Positions 1-5,816 are shown, numbered from the stretch's first letter. The stretch is 10,389 nucleotides of DNA from an uncultured Oscillospiraceae bacterium (GCA_934572445.1 CAKTLD010000069.1:1-10389), one strand, 5' to 3'. The notes: a model not told the origin generated them from the sequence alone. Numbers and translations: made by a program.

Positions 1-110
1 TTCCCTATGTGGTCACGGTCATTGTGCTGATCATCTCCAGCATGCGCAACAACAAGGAGAAGCAGCCTCCCGCCTCGCTGGGTCTGAACTATTTCCGCGA
101 GGAGAGATAA
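1..110 (+). CDS. C-terminal end of a nucleoside-type ABC transporter permease (partial)
   Basis: Only the last 35 codons are in the window (reading frame from base 3, stop TAA at 108-110). The visible peptide begins with a hydrophobic run (PYVVTVIVLIISS), the end of a final membrane helix. A short basic, cytoplasmic-looking tail follows and ends in LGLNYFREER. From memory, tails of the form QPPxSLGLxYFREER are typical of the second permease of BMP-type ABC importers for purine nucleosides (NupQ-like), which sit in the inner membrane and partner a NupP-like permease, an ATPase and a lipoprotein. The purine-type deaminase downstream on the same strand fits that assignment. The gene is cut by the window edge, and a strong terminator directly follows the stop, so it is the last gene of its operon. 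The family call is good; the substrate is inferred. Confidence 0.72.
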   Translation, partial: PYVVTVIVLIISSMRNNKEKQPPASLGLNYFREER

Positions 111-115
111 CGCTT

Positions 116-148
116 AAAACAAAAGCACCCACTGGGTGCTTTTGTTTT
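116..148. terminator. Bidirectional intrinsic terminator
   Basis: A perfect 15-bp stem pairs 116-130 with 134-148 around a 3-nt loop (131-133). The right arm ends in TTTTGTTTT and the left arm begins with AAAACAAAA, so a U-rich tail is available on both strands. It starts 5 bases after the permease stop and would also end any minus-strand transcript arriving from 149-430. Confidence 0.9.
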
Positions 149-407
149 AGACAGGTTGCAGCGCTTGTCGCTCACCGCTCTAATCGCTGTAAGGTGTCGC
201 TGCGGACTTCACCGTCGCAGCATTACGATTATCGCTCCCATTTGGTCGCGCTAATCGTGCTGCTTCCTCGAAAACGCCTCGCTTCATCCGCCACCGGCGG
301 CGCTTCAGCGTTTTCCATGTCGTCCTCTGCGGCAAATCTTAATTTGTTTCACGCCTTGCACCGCGTGAAAGTCTGCGAGGCCTTTTACTGCTATCGAAAA
401 TGTGCTT

Positions 408-430
408 TTTTGCTGCCGCAGACAGCAAAA
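408..430. repeat. Inverted repeat (hairpin) upstream of the deaminase
   Basis: TTTTGCTG at 408-415 is exactly complementary to CAGCAAAA at 423-430 with a 7-nt loop. It lies 57 bases before the deaminase start, so it could be part of that gene's leader or of the minus-strand RNA candidate. There is no clear U-tract after it on the plus strand. Confidence 0.55.
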
Positions 431-486
431 TGCGCTATTCCCTATCAAATCTGCCTGTTCTTTCGGGCATTGCGAGGTATTCTGCC

Positions 487-1845
487 ATGTCTACTCTGCT
501 CATCAAAAACATCCGTTCGCTTGTCTCATGCGACGAAAACGATACCGTGTATGAAAATGTCGATCTTTATGCCGATGGCGGCTTCATCCGCGCTATCGGC
601 CCCTCCCTGCCGTACACGGCGGACCGGAGCATCGACGCGAGCCACATGCTCTGCTACCCGGGGCTTGTGAACACGCACCATCATCTCTACCAGATTTTCT
701 CGCGCAATCTGCCCGAGGTGCAGAACATGGAGCTGTTCGAGTGGCTCAAGACGCTCTACGAGATCTGGAAAAACCTTGACGAGGATGTCATCCGTCTCTC
801 CACGCTCACAGGCCTCGGCGAGCTGATGAAGCACGGCTGTACGACCTGCTTCGACCATCACTACGTCTTCCCCGCGGGCGCGGGCGACCTGATCGGCGCG
901 CAGTTCGCGGCTGCTGATGAGATCGGCGCACGCATGTACGCCTCGCGCGGCAGCATGGATCTCTCCGTCAAGGATGGCGGCCTGCCGCCTGACAGCGTGG
1001 TACAGACGGTCGACGAGATCATGAAAGACTCCGCCCGCATCATCGAGAAGTATCACGATAAGTCATTCGGTGCAATGCACCGCGTCGCGCTCGCCCCGTG
1101 CTCGCCTTTTTCCGTGTCTGCCGATCTTTTGCATGAAAGTGCAGTGCTTGCACGTCAGTACGGCGTGCGCCTGCACACCCACCTGTGCGAGACGAAGGAC
1201 GAGGAAAACTTTATGCTCGCACGCGAGGGCGTCCGCCCGCTCGAGTACATGGAACGCCTCGGCTGGACGGGCAGCGATGTCTGGTTTGCCCACGGCATCC
1301 ACTTCAACGACGAGGAACTGCGCGTACTGGCAAAGACGAAGACCGGCGTGGCACACTGCCCGATCTCAAACATGAAGCTTGCCTCCGGCGTTGCCCGCGT
1401 ACCGGAGATGCTGAAGCTCGGCGTGCCGGTCGGCCTCGCAGTCGACGGTTCGGCCTCGAACGACGGCTCGTCGCTCATGGAAGAGCTGCGCGTCGCCTTT
1501 CTGCTGCACCGGCTCAATGCCAGCAAGAAGGCCCCCAGTGGCTACGATGTGCTCAAAATGGCCACGCGCGGCAGCGCGCGCCTGCTGGGCCGCAGTGAAG
1601 ACATCGGTTCGCTCGCACTCGGTAAATGCTGCGACCTCTTTCTGGTCGATTCACGCCGTCTGGAACTGGTCGGGTCCTGCTTTGATCCCAGGAGCGTGCT
1701 TGGCACCGTCGGGGTGCGCGGCCCCGTTGACTATACCGTCGTACAGGGTCGCGTGACCGTTGAGCACGGCCGCCTTGTCACGGTCGACGAAGATCAGCTC
1801 GCGCGCGAGGCCGAGGCCAAATGCCGCGCCTATCTGGGCCGCTGA
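487..1845 (+). CDS. 8-oxoguanine deaminase-type amidohydrolase
   Basis: A 452-residue metal-dependent hydrolase of the amidohydrolase superfamily (cytosine deaminase/atrazine hydrolase branch). Members of this branch take the amino group off purines; the closest known match in pattern is 8-oxoguanine deaminase, which yields urate. Visible metal and active-site motifs are NTHHHLYQ (residues 62-69, H64/H66), LHTHLCET (229-236), FAHGIH (267-272) and VDGSASND (319-326, with metal Asp 320). The length fits the family. The ATG at 487 is chosen because GAGG at 474-477 lies nine bases upstream and MSTLLIKNIRSL matches a family-like beginning; an in-frame TTG at 400 has no such site. Placement after a nucleoside-type importer suggests purine salvage or removal of oxidised purines. 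Guanine or another purine as substrate cannot be excluded from sequence alone. Confidence 0.87.
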   Translation: MSTLLIKNIRSLVSCDENDTVYENVDLYADGGFIRAIGPSLPYTADRSIDASHMLCYPGLVNTHHHLYQIFSRNLPEVQNMELFEWLKTLYEIWKNLDEDVIRLSTLTGLGELMKHGCTTCFDHHYVFPAGAGDLIGAQFAAADEIGARMYASRGSMDLSVKDGGLPPDSVVQTVDEIMKDSARIIEKYHDKSFGAMHRVALAPCSPFSVSADLLHESAVLARQYGVRLHTHLCETKDEENFMLAREGVRPLEYMERLGWTGSDVWFAHGIHFNDEELRVLAKTKTGVAHCPISNMKLASGVARVPEMLKLGVPVGLAVDGSASNDGSSLMEELRVAFLLHRLNASKKAPSGYDVLKMATRGSARLLGRSEDIGSLALGKCCDLFLVDSRRLELVGSCFDPRSVLGTVGVRGPVDYTVVQGRVTVEHGRLVTVDEDQLAREAEAKCRAYLGR

Positions 1846-1852
1846 AGCGCCG

Positions 1853-2137
1853 ATGATCACTGTTGAGATCACGCGCGGCGACATCGCCGGGCTCCCTGTT
1901 GCCGGCCGTGCCGTGGAGCTGCTGCCGCTCACAACGGGCGATACCCTTACGCTTGCCTGCACGGATAGTGACCTGAAAGCCGCCTATCGGGTTCTGTGCG
2001 CCATCGTGGATTATGGCTACGAACACAAGCATCCCTCCCGTGTAAGCCTGATCTGCGTGGATGAGGCGGCCCGTAAAGCGTATTCCTTCCAGTGGAACAT
2101 GTGGTTCGCCGCACACAAACCGGATCATAAGGACTAA
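1853..2137 (+). CDS. Small unknown protein coupled to the deaminase
   Basis: A 94-residue protein starting MITVEITRG, with its ATG seven bases after the deaminase stop. No strong ribosome binding site is visible, so translation is probably coupled to the upstream gene. The reading frame is open further upstream inside the deaminase, but the residues there (alanine- and arginine-rich) look like an out-of-frame shadow, which supports the ATG at 1853. It has no signal peptide, membrane segment or recognisable metal motif. A basic, aromatic stretch (DYGYEHKH, 53-60) and a WNMWF run (81-85) stand out. I do not recognise the family. It ends just before a terminator, so it is the last gene of the unit. 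The position suggests a role linked to the deaminase, but that is only inference. Confidence 0.7.
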   Translation: MITVEITRGDIAGLPVAGRAVELLPLTTGDTLTLACTDSDLKAAYRVLCAIVDYGYEHKHPSRVSLICVDEAARKAYSFQWNMWFAAHKPDHKD

Positions 2138-2143
2138 ATGAAA

Positions 2144-2178
2144 ACCGGCCGAGGGTGGTTCCTTCGGCCGGTCTTTTT
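2144..2178. terminator. Bidirectional intrinsic terminator between convergent genes
   Basis: A 12-bp stem with one G-U pair (2144-2155 with 2161-2172), a 5-nt loop, then TTTTT at 2174-2178 on the plus strand. On the minus strand the stem is followed by TTTTCATTT. It sits between the convergent small gene and the glycosyltransferase, whose stop codon (2177-2179) overlaps the plus-strand T run. Confidence 0.9.
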
Positions 2179-3589
2179 ATAAATAGCGATCCATTTTTTG
2201 CAGCAGCGTTTCGTAAAGCTCTGAAAGTCCCTGCTTCGTATCGCGCAGCAACTCCTGCAGCTCCGCACGCGAGCGCTCGCGCTGCTGCTCAGCCTCGCGC
2301 CGCTCCTCTTTCAGTCCCGCCGCGATCTCCTCGCTCAGTTCACTCACGCTGGCAAAGGCTTCCATCAGCCCGCCCTGTGTTCTGAAAAACTCGTCACCAA
2401 AGCGCTCGTGGCGGGGATACTTACCACTGCGGTAATTGTCGATGACGATCTCATAGCGCGCCATAGCGCGCTGCACCGCAGTCTCCCACGAAACATACAG
2501 CTCGCGCTGGGCGTTTTCGCCGACCACTTGCATCACCTCCGGCGCGCGGCAGAGCTCTTCAAGCTTTGCCGCCATCGCCGCAGCGTTTTCCTCGATGCAA
2601 AAGCCGTTTTGCCCGTCGCTCACGCCCTCGGACGCGCAGGAATCTCGGATCATCACAGTCGCCGTGCCGCTGGCTGCGGCCTCGCGCACGACAAGGCCGT
2701 TCGTGTCGAATGTCGACGGGAAGAGAAACAGGTCCGCCCTGCCGTACCATGCGCGGATGACCTCACGGTCGGAGATCGCACCGGTGAAGAAGCAGCGGTC
2801 AGAGAGCTTCAGCTCCTCCGTATACGCACGAATCGCCGCGCCGTCCGCACCGTCGCCGACAAACACCATACGAAAGTCCACGCTCTCCCCACGCAGCATT
2901 TTCAGTGCATCCAGAATGATGCGGATGCCCTTGTACCACATCAGCCGCCCGACAAAAAGAAACACCGGTACATTTTGCGGCAGATCATACCTTCCTGCCG
3001 CCGCTTCGATCACCTCATCGGAAGCTCTGCCGCGCGGCACGTCCACGCCGTTTTCCATCACGATGTAATCACCCTGATAACCGAGCGAGCGCAGATTTTC
3101 CCCCGCCCCGCGGCTCACGACCCAGACCTCATCGCAGCTCTCAATATTCTGCACCAGTGCGCGGATGGCGCTCTCCTGTAAAAGCTTGCCGCGCACGGCC
3201 TTGGCGATGTCGACGTCGTACTTCGTATGATACGTCAGCACGAGCGGCGCGTCCACGACGGAGCGCAGCGAACGCGCCAGCAGGCACGAGGTGATCGGGC
3301 AGTGCGTGTGCAGCAGCGCAGGTCTCTCTTCCCCCAGCACACGCGCGACCTCGGGTGAAAAAGGGTACCCTGCTACATAGCCGACGAGCCTGCGCGTGTC
3401 GATGCTCGGATAGCGCAGTACAGGAAAGGAAAACGCGCTGTCATCCGCGTCGGGGACCGACGGCGTGACCACAAGGGCACGCCCGCCGTGCGCGCTGATG
3501 GTTTTCGCATAGTTGACCACGGCGTTGGCCACGCCGTCGATCTCAGGCGGAAAGGAATCGTTCAAAAGGCAGATGGTCTTGCTGTCCAT
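2177..3589 (-). CDS. Family 4 glycosyltransferase with C-terminal coiled coil
   Basis: A 470-residue GT-B fold glycosyltransferase of family GT4, which transfers a sugar from a nucleotide-sugar donor with retention of configuration. The N-terminal acceptor domain begins with the characteristic FPPEIDGVANAV (13-24) and carries HTHCP (94-98) and LTYHTKYD (118-125). The C-terminal donor domain has FVGRLMWYKG (212-221), VFVGDG (242-247) and the E-x7-E region as D295-x7-E303, so the first acidic residue is Asp. Relatives include the diacylglycerol glucosyltransferases that make membrane glycolipids; the acceptor here is not proven. Residues about 412-470 are charged, heptad-like and probably coiled coil, an extension beyond the usual domain that may aid dimerisation or membrane docking. 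GGAGGG lies seven bases before the ATG. The gene is transcribed alone, divergent from the pseudouridine synthase. Confidence 0.9.
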   Translation of the reverse strand: MDSKTICLLNDSFPPEIDGVANAVVNYAKTISAHGGRALVVTPSVPDADDSAFSFPVLRYPSIDTRRLVGYVAGYPFSPEVARVLGEERPALLHTHCPITSCLLARSLRSVVDAPLVLTYHTKYDVDIAKAVRGKLLQESAIRALVQNIESCDEVWVVSRGAGENLRSLGYQGDYIVMENGVDVPRGRASDEVIEAAAGRYDLPQNVPVFLFVGRLMWYKGIRIILDALKMLRGESVDFRMVFVGDGADGAAIRAYTEELKLSDRCFFTGAISDREVIRAWYGRADLFLFPSTFDTNGLVVREAAASGTATVMIRDSCASEGVSDGQNGFCIEENAAAMAAKLEELCRAPEVMQVVGENAQRELYVSWETAVQRAMARYEIVIDNYRSGKYPRHERFGDEFFRTQGGLMEAFASVSELSEEIAAGLKEERREAEQQRERSRAELQELLRDTKQGLSELYETLLQKMDRYL

Positions 3590-3619
3590 ACCGTCACCCT
3601 CCGGAAAGCAGAGTTTTTC

Positions 3620-3638
3620 TCCGGCGCACAGCGCCGGA
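3620..3638. repeat. GC-rich hairpin in the glycosyltransferase leader
   Basis: TCCGGCGC (3620-3627) pairs perfectly with GCGCCGGA (3631-3638) around a 3-nt loop. On the minus strand it falls in the 5' leader, between the promoter at 3650-3655 and the GGAGGG site. It has no U-tract, so it is not a terminator; mRNA stability or translation control is possible. Confidence 0.6.
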
Positions 3639-3649
3639 ATTTCGAGTTC

Positions 3650-3682
3650 AGTATATCATCTCCGGAAAAAAGATGGTATACT
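3650..3682. promoter_or_regulatory. Mirror-image divergent promoters inside an inverted repeat
   Basis: The arms 3650-3661 and 3671-3682 are complementary at 11 of 12 positions with a 9-nt spacer. Each arm carries an extended -10 element: TGG TATACT on the plus strand (3674-3682) and TGA TATACT on the minus strand (complement of 3650-3658). Neither has a good -35 box, which fits extended -10 promoters. The plus promoter would drive the pseudouridine synthase and the minus one the glycosyltransferase. Because the symmetry coincides with both promoters, one regulator or competing RNA polymerases could link the two genes; that part is inference. Confidence 0.65.
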
Positions 3683-3731
3683 GTATGTGAATTTTACGGC
3701 CCGTTTACATGCGGCGCGGAAAGGAGCCTTC

Positions 3732-4616
3732 ATGCGCATACTGACCTATACCGTCCCCCCCGCGCTCGAGGGCCGCATGGTCAAGGACATCCTGCGCGGC
3801 GAGCTGCAGCTGTCCTACACGCTGCTCAAAAGCCTCAAATGGCGCGAAAACGCCATCCTGCTCAACGGGCAGAGCGTCCACGTCAACGCGCGTGTCCGCG
3901 CGGGCGATATTGTCAGCGTTGCGCTCTCCGAGCGCGCGCCGCGCGTAGATCTGTACTGCGAAAGCGCGGAAAAGCCCGATATTATCTATGAGGACCAGGA
4001 CCTGCTGGTGCTGAACAAACCTGCGGGCATCGCCATGCACCCAAAGGCGGACGACAACTCCGCACCGAGTCTGGCCGTGATGCTGACGAATTATCTGGGG
4101 GAAGGCAGCATACCGCACTTTGTCAGCCGTCTCGACAAGGGCACGTCCGGTCTTCTTATCGCGGCAAAAAGCGGCTATGTGCACGACCGCCTGCGCCGTG
4201 CGCTGCACTCCGATGCGCTGCGCCGCGAATACCGCGCCGTCGCCGTGGGACAGGTCACACCGAAGTACGGCGTCATCGATGCGCCCATTGGCCGCGCGGA
4301 GGGCTCCATCGTTCGCCGCTGCGTCTGTGCGGACGGTCTTCCCAGCCGCACGGAGTACGAGGTCCTTCAGACAAACGACCGCTTCACGTTTCTGCGTCTC
4401 CGCCCGCAGACGGGGCGCACACATCAACTCCGCGTCCACATGGCCTACCTCGGTTATCCCCTCGCGGGCGACTGGCTCTACGGCACGGAGGACAAAGCGC
4501 TTATCCCCCGACCCGCCCTGCACTCCTGCGAGCTTTGGTTCACGCAGCCCATCACCGGACAGGAATTGTACTTTACAGCGCCCGTCCCACAGGATATGCA
4601 GCGCTTACTGGAATGA
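3732..4616 (+). CDS. RluA-family 23S rRNA/tRNA pseudouridine synthase
   Basis: A 294-residue cytoplasmic enzyme that converts specific uridines in structured RNA to pseudouridine. An S4-type RNA-binding region occupies roughly residues 12-65. The catalytic domain opens with IYEDQDLLVLNKPAGIAMHP (85-104) and carries the RluA signature SRLDKGTSGLL (132-142), where Asp135 is the catalytic nucleophile. QTGRTHQLRVHM (226-237) and GYPLAGDWLYG (241-251) are the usual C-terminal motifs. The first position of the HRLD motif is Ser rather than His, as in several RluD-like paralogues. The ATG at 3732 is supported by AAGGAG at 3721-3726; a longer open frame upstream lies in the promoter region. Which RNA site is modified cannot be read from sequence. 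It has its own promoter at 3674-3682 and a terminator directly after the stop. Confidence 0.93.
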   Translation: MRILTYTVPPALEGRMVKDILRGELQLSYTLLKSLKWRENAILLNGQSVHVNARVRAGDIVSVALSERAPRVDLYCESAEKPDIIYEDQDLLVLNKPAGIAMHPKADDNSAPSLAVMLTNYLGEGSIPHFVSRLDKGTSGLLIAAKSGYVHDRLRRALHSDALRREYRAVAVGQVTPKYGVIDAPIGRAEGSIVRRCVCADGLPSRTEYEVLQTNDRFTFLRLRPQTGRTHQLRVHMAYLGYPLAGDWLYGTEDKALIPRPALHSCELWFTQPITGQELYFTAPVPQDMQRLLE

Positions 4617-4644
4617 AAAAGCACCGTCATCGGACGGTGCTTTT
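4617..4644. terminator. Bidirectional intrinsic terminator
   Basis: A perfect 12-bp stem pairs 4617-4628 with 4633-4644 around the loop ATCG. The plus strand continues CTGTTTTAT. The minus strand gives five T residues and ends the redox operon, whose last stop codon is at 4662. It serves two convergent transcription units. Confidence 0.9.
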
Positions 4645-4661
4645 CTGTTTTATCTTACGCC

Positions 4662-4859
4662 TTACTTTTCCTTGTAATAAAGCCGGCAATGGCAGTAGCC
4701 TTCGAACTCGGGGTCAGCGATCTGCTCGCGAAATTCCCTGCACATGCAGATATTGTCCTCCGTCTTCTGGAAACGGCAGGGGCATTGCAGCTCGCGCTTC
4801 AACAGCGCCGCGCGCAGGCGGGCAACGACCTCCGCATCTTCGTTATATCGAATCCTCAT
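4662..4859 (-). CDS. Small ferredoxin-thioredoxin reductase catalytic-chain-like protein
   Basis: A 65-residue protein carrying three CxC motifs: CPC (26-28), CMC (38-40) and CHC (56-58). These are the hallmark of the iron-sulfur catalytic chain of ferredoxin-thioredoxin reductase, where a 4Fe-4S cluster next to a disulfide passes ferredoxin electrons to thioredoxin. The plant and cyanobacterial form has spacing CPC-x16-CPC-x8-CHC; here it is x9 and x15, giving the same total span with the middle motif shifted by seven residues. The N-terminal part of the classical chain is missing and no variable subunit gene is nearby. The ATG at 4857-4859 overlaps the TGA of the thioredoxin fusion gene (ATGA), implying coupled translation; an in-frame GTG at 4868 lies too close to its possible binding site. 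Electron transfer to the fused thioredoxin is a reasonable inference, not shown. Confidence 0.82.
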   Translation of the reverse strand: MRIRYNEDAEVVARLRAALLKRELQCPCRFQKTEDNICMCREFREQIADPEFEGYCHCRLYYKEK

Positions 4860-5614
4860 GCCTTGCACTTCTCCAGCATCGCCTTGATATCGGCCTTATC
4901 GTGTACGCCGACCATGCCGGTCAGCGTATGACGGTCCTGCACGACGGCAAGCGTCGGGATGGAGTCGATGCCGAACATCGAAGCGAGGTTCGGCTGCTCG
5001 TCTACATTGACCTTGCAGAACTTGACCTTATCCTCTTCTTCATTGAGCGCGGCAAAGACCGGCGCCATCATCTTGCACGGCTGGCACCACTCGGCCCAGA
5101 AGTCGATGATGATAAGGCCCGGATCATCGAGCACCTCGGTCTGGAAGTTATCTTCCGTCAGCGTGACGATATCGGTGAACGTGCGCGTCTCAACATACGG
5201 CTCGTGGAAACCGCCGCCACAGCCGCCGCAGCCCGAGCCGCAGGAGCTGCACCCACCGCCGCAGGCACTGCATCCGCCGCCGACGCTCGCGCTGCTGTCG
5301 CCGGTCATCAGCTCAAGGCTGCCCTGGAGGAAGCTCTCGACCGCCTCGTCGGCATTTCCGGTCACGCCGGAGATGAGCAGCATGTGCGCGTTGTCGATGG
5401 CGGCGTGCGCACCCTCGCCGATGCCGCCGCAGATGACGAGATCGACGCCGCGGGACTTGAGCCCGTTTGCAACCTTTTCATGGTCGGTATCGTCAAACGT
5501 GACGGTCTCTTTTTCGATGGGCTTGATATCCTCGATGGTATAAACGGTAAACTCCGTGGCATGGCCGAAATGCTGCATCACTTCGCCATTCTCGCAGGGG
5601 ATTGCAATTTTCAT
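4856..5614 (-). CDS. NifX/NifB-like domain fused through a CxxC-rich linker to thioredoxin
   Basis: A 252-residue fusion with three parts. Residues 1 to about 105 form a dinitrogenase iron-molybdenum cofactor-type domain (MKIAIPCENGEVMQHFGHA at the start, CGGIGEGAHAAIDN at 62-75), a fold known to bind Fe-S or Fe-Mo clusters in NifX, NifY and IssA. Residues 112-135 are glycine and cysteine rich, with three CxxC pairs (115/118, 122/125, 129/132) on an exact seven-residue period. Residues about 145-252 are a full thioredoxin domain with DFWAEWCQPCK (171-181) and the cis-proline loop DSIPT (217-221). The active site is CQPC where CGPC is normal. No signal peptide is seen, so it is cytoplasmic. 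GGAAAGGAAG precedes the ATG. Iron-sulfur handling under thioredoxin control is plausible; there are no nif genes in view. Confidence 0.9.
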   Translation of the reverse strand: MKIAIPCENGEVMQHFGHATEFTVYTIEDIKPIEKETVTFDDTDHEKVANGLKSRGVDLVICGGIGEGAHAAIDNAHMLLISGVTGNADEAVESFLQGSLELMTGDSSASVGGGCSACGGGCSSCGSGCGGCGGGFHEPYVETRTFTDIVTLTEDNFQTEVLDDPGLIIIDFWAEWCQPCKMMAPVFAALNEEEDKVKFCKVNVDEQPNLASMFGIDSIPTLAVVQDRHTLTGMVGVHDKADIKAMLEKCKA

Positions 5615-5644
5615 AGTATGTTCTTCCTTTCCGGTCTATTGCTT

Positions 5645-5661
5645 CGGCGGCAGCGCCGCCG
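5645..5661. repeat. GC hairpin in the leader of the redox operon
   Basis: A 7-bp stem pairs CGGCGGC (5645-5651) with GCCGCCG (5655-5661) around a 3-nt loop. It lies between the promoter and the ribosome binding site of the minus-strand fusion gene. No U-tract follows, so it is a leader structure and not a terminator. Confidence 0.55.
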
Positions 5662-5677
5662 CTCGATGCTATGAGGT

Positions 5678-5706
5678 AGTTTACCACGCTTTCGCGCGCC
5701 GCACAA
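5678..5706 (-). promoter_or_regulatory. Sigma-A type promoter of the redox operon
   Basis: On the minus strand TTGTGC (complement of 5701-5706) and TAAACT (complement of 5678-5683) are separated by exactly 17 bases. Transcription would begin near 5671, giving a leader of about 57 bases before the fusion gene ATG at 5614. Confidence 0.72.
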
Positions 5707-5712
5707 CCGGAA

Positions 5713-5726
5713 ATTTGTAAACAAAT
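5713..5726. promoter_or_regulatory. Interrupted palindrome upstream of the redox operon promoter
   Basis: ATTTGT (5713-5718) and ACAAAT (5721-5726) are exact inverted repeats separated by AA. The site lies just upstream of the -35 box of the redox operon and about 45 bases before the -10 element of the divergent plus-strand gene. That is a typical place for a regulator to bind. The regulator is unknown and the site may be chance in an AT-rich stretch. Confidence 0.4.
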
Positions 5727-5767
5727 CCTGGCCTTGTCTGCTTTCTCCTGCTATTCCACCTTACCGC

Positions 5768-5776
5768 TGCTATAAT
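5768..5776 (+). promoter_or_regulatory. Extended -10 promoter of the frameshifted gene
   Basis: TGC TATAAT at 5768-5776 is a perfect extended -10 element without a clear -35 box at 17 bases. A start near 5783 would give a leader of about 34 bases to the ATG at 5817, which supports that ATG as the true start. Confidence 0.6.
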
Positions 5777-5816
5777 TCTTTCTTTGCCGCCGAATTGAAA
5801 TTTGCAGGAGGCCGTG

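Larger units (their letters stand above)
116..430 (-). ncRNA. Candidate structured non-coding RNA on the minus strand
   Basis: The gap between the permease and the deaminase is densely folded. Visible stems are: 217-222 plus 226-231 with 258-263 plus 252-257 (12 pairs, 3-nt bulge at 223-225); 270-277 with 308-315 (8 bp) enclosing a GC hairpin 288-292/296-300; 347-354 with 363-370 (8 bp); 408-415 with 423-430 (8 bp); and 158-163 with 198-203 (6 bp), competing with 199-204/216-221. On the minus strand the series ends at the perfect terminator 116-148, as an RNA gene would. I found no convincing promoter, so the 5' end is open. It lacks the RNase P sequence GAGGAAAGUCC and a tmRNA start, and I do not recognise the family. 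A degenerate intergenic repeat is the main alternative. Confidence 0.42.

Noticed and set aside
220..318. Small minus-strand peptide starting MENAEAPPVADEARR in the structured gap
   Set aside because: There is no ribosome binding site before the ATG, and the same bases form the stems of the RNA candidate, so a coding role is less likely.
149..430. Possible RNase P RNA, tmRNA or purine riboswitch in the gap before the deaminase
   Set aside because: None of the conserved sequences I know for these RNAs (for example GAGGAAAGUCC of RNase P, or the purine aptamer core on the plus strand) is present.
194..670. Plus-strand open frame of 158 codons across the structured gap
   Set aside because: It overlaps the deaminase start in another frame, has no ribosome binding site, and its composition (Ser, Ala, Arg, Cys rich) is that of a non-coding frame.
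526..1056. Minus-strand open frame of 176 codons inside the deaminase
   Set aside because: It is antisense to a well-conserved gene with clear metal-binding motifs. Long antisense frames are expected in GC-rich codon usage.
2408..3181. Plus-strand open frame of 257 codons inside the glycosyltransferase
   Set aside because: The opposite strand encodes recognisable GT4 motifs over the whole length; the plus frame is rich in His, Arg and Ala with no recognisable family.
4535..5674. Plus-strand open frame of 379 codons over the redox operon
   Set aside because: It is antisense to the NifX-thioredoxin fusion and the FTR-like gene, both of which have motifs, ribosome sites and a promoter. The Ala/Arg-rich product is a shadow.
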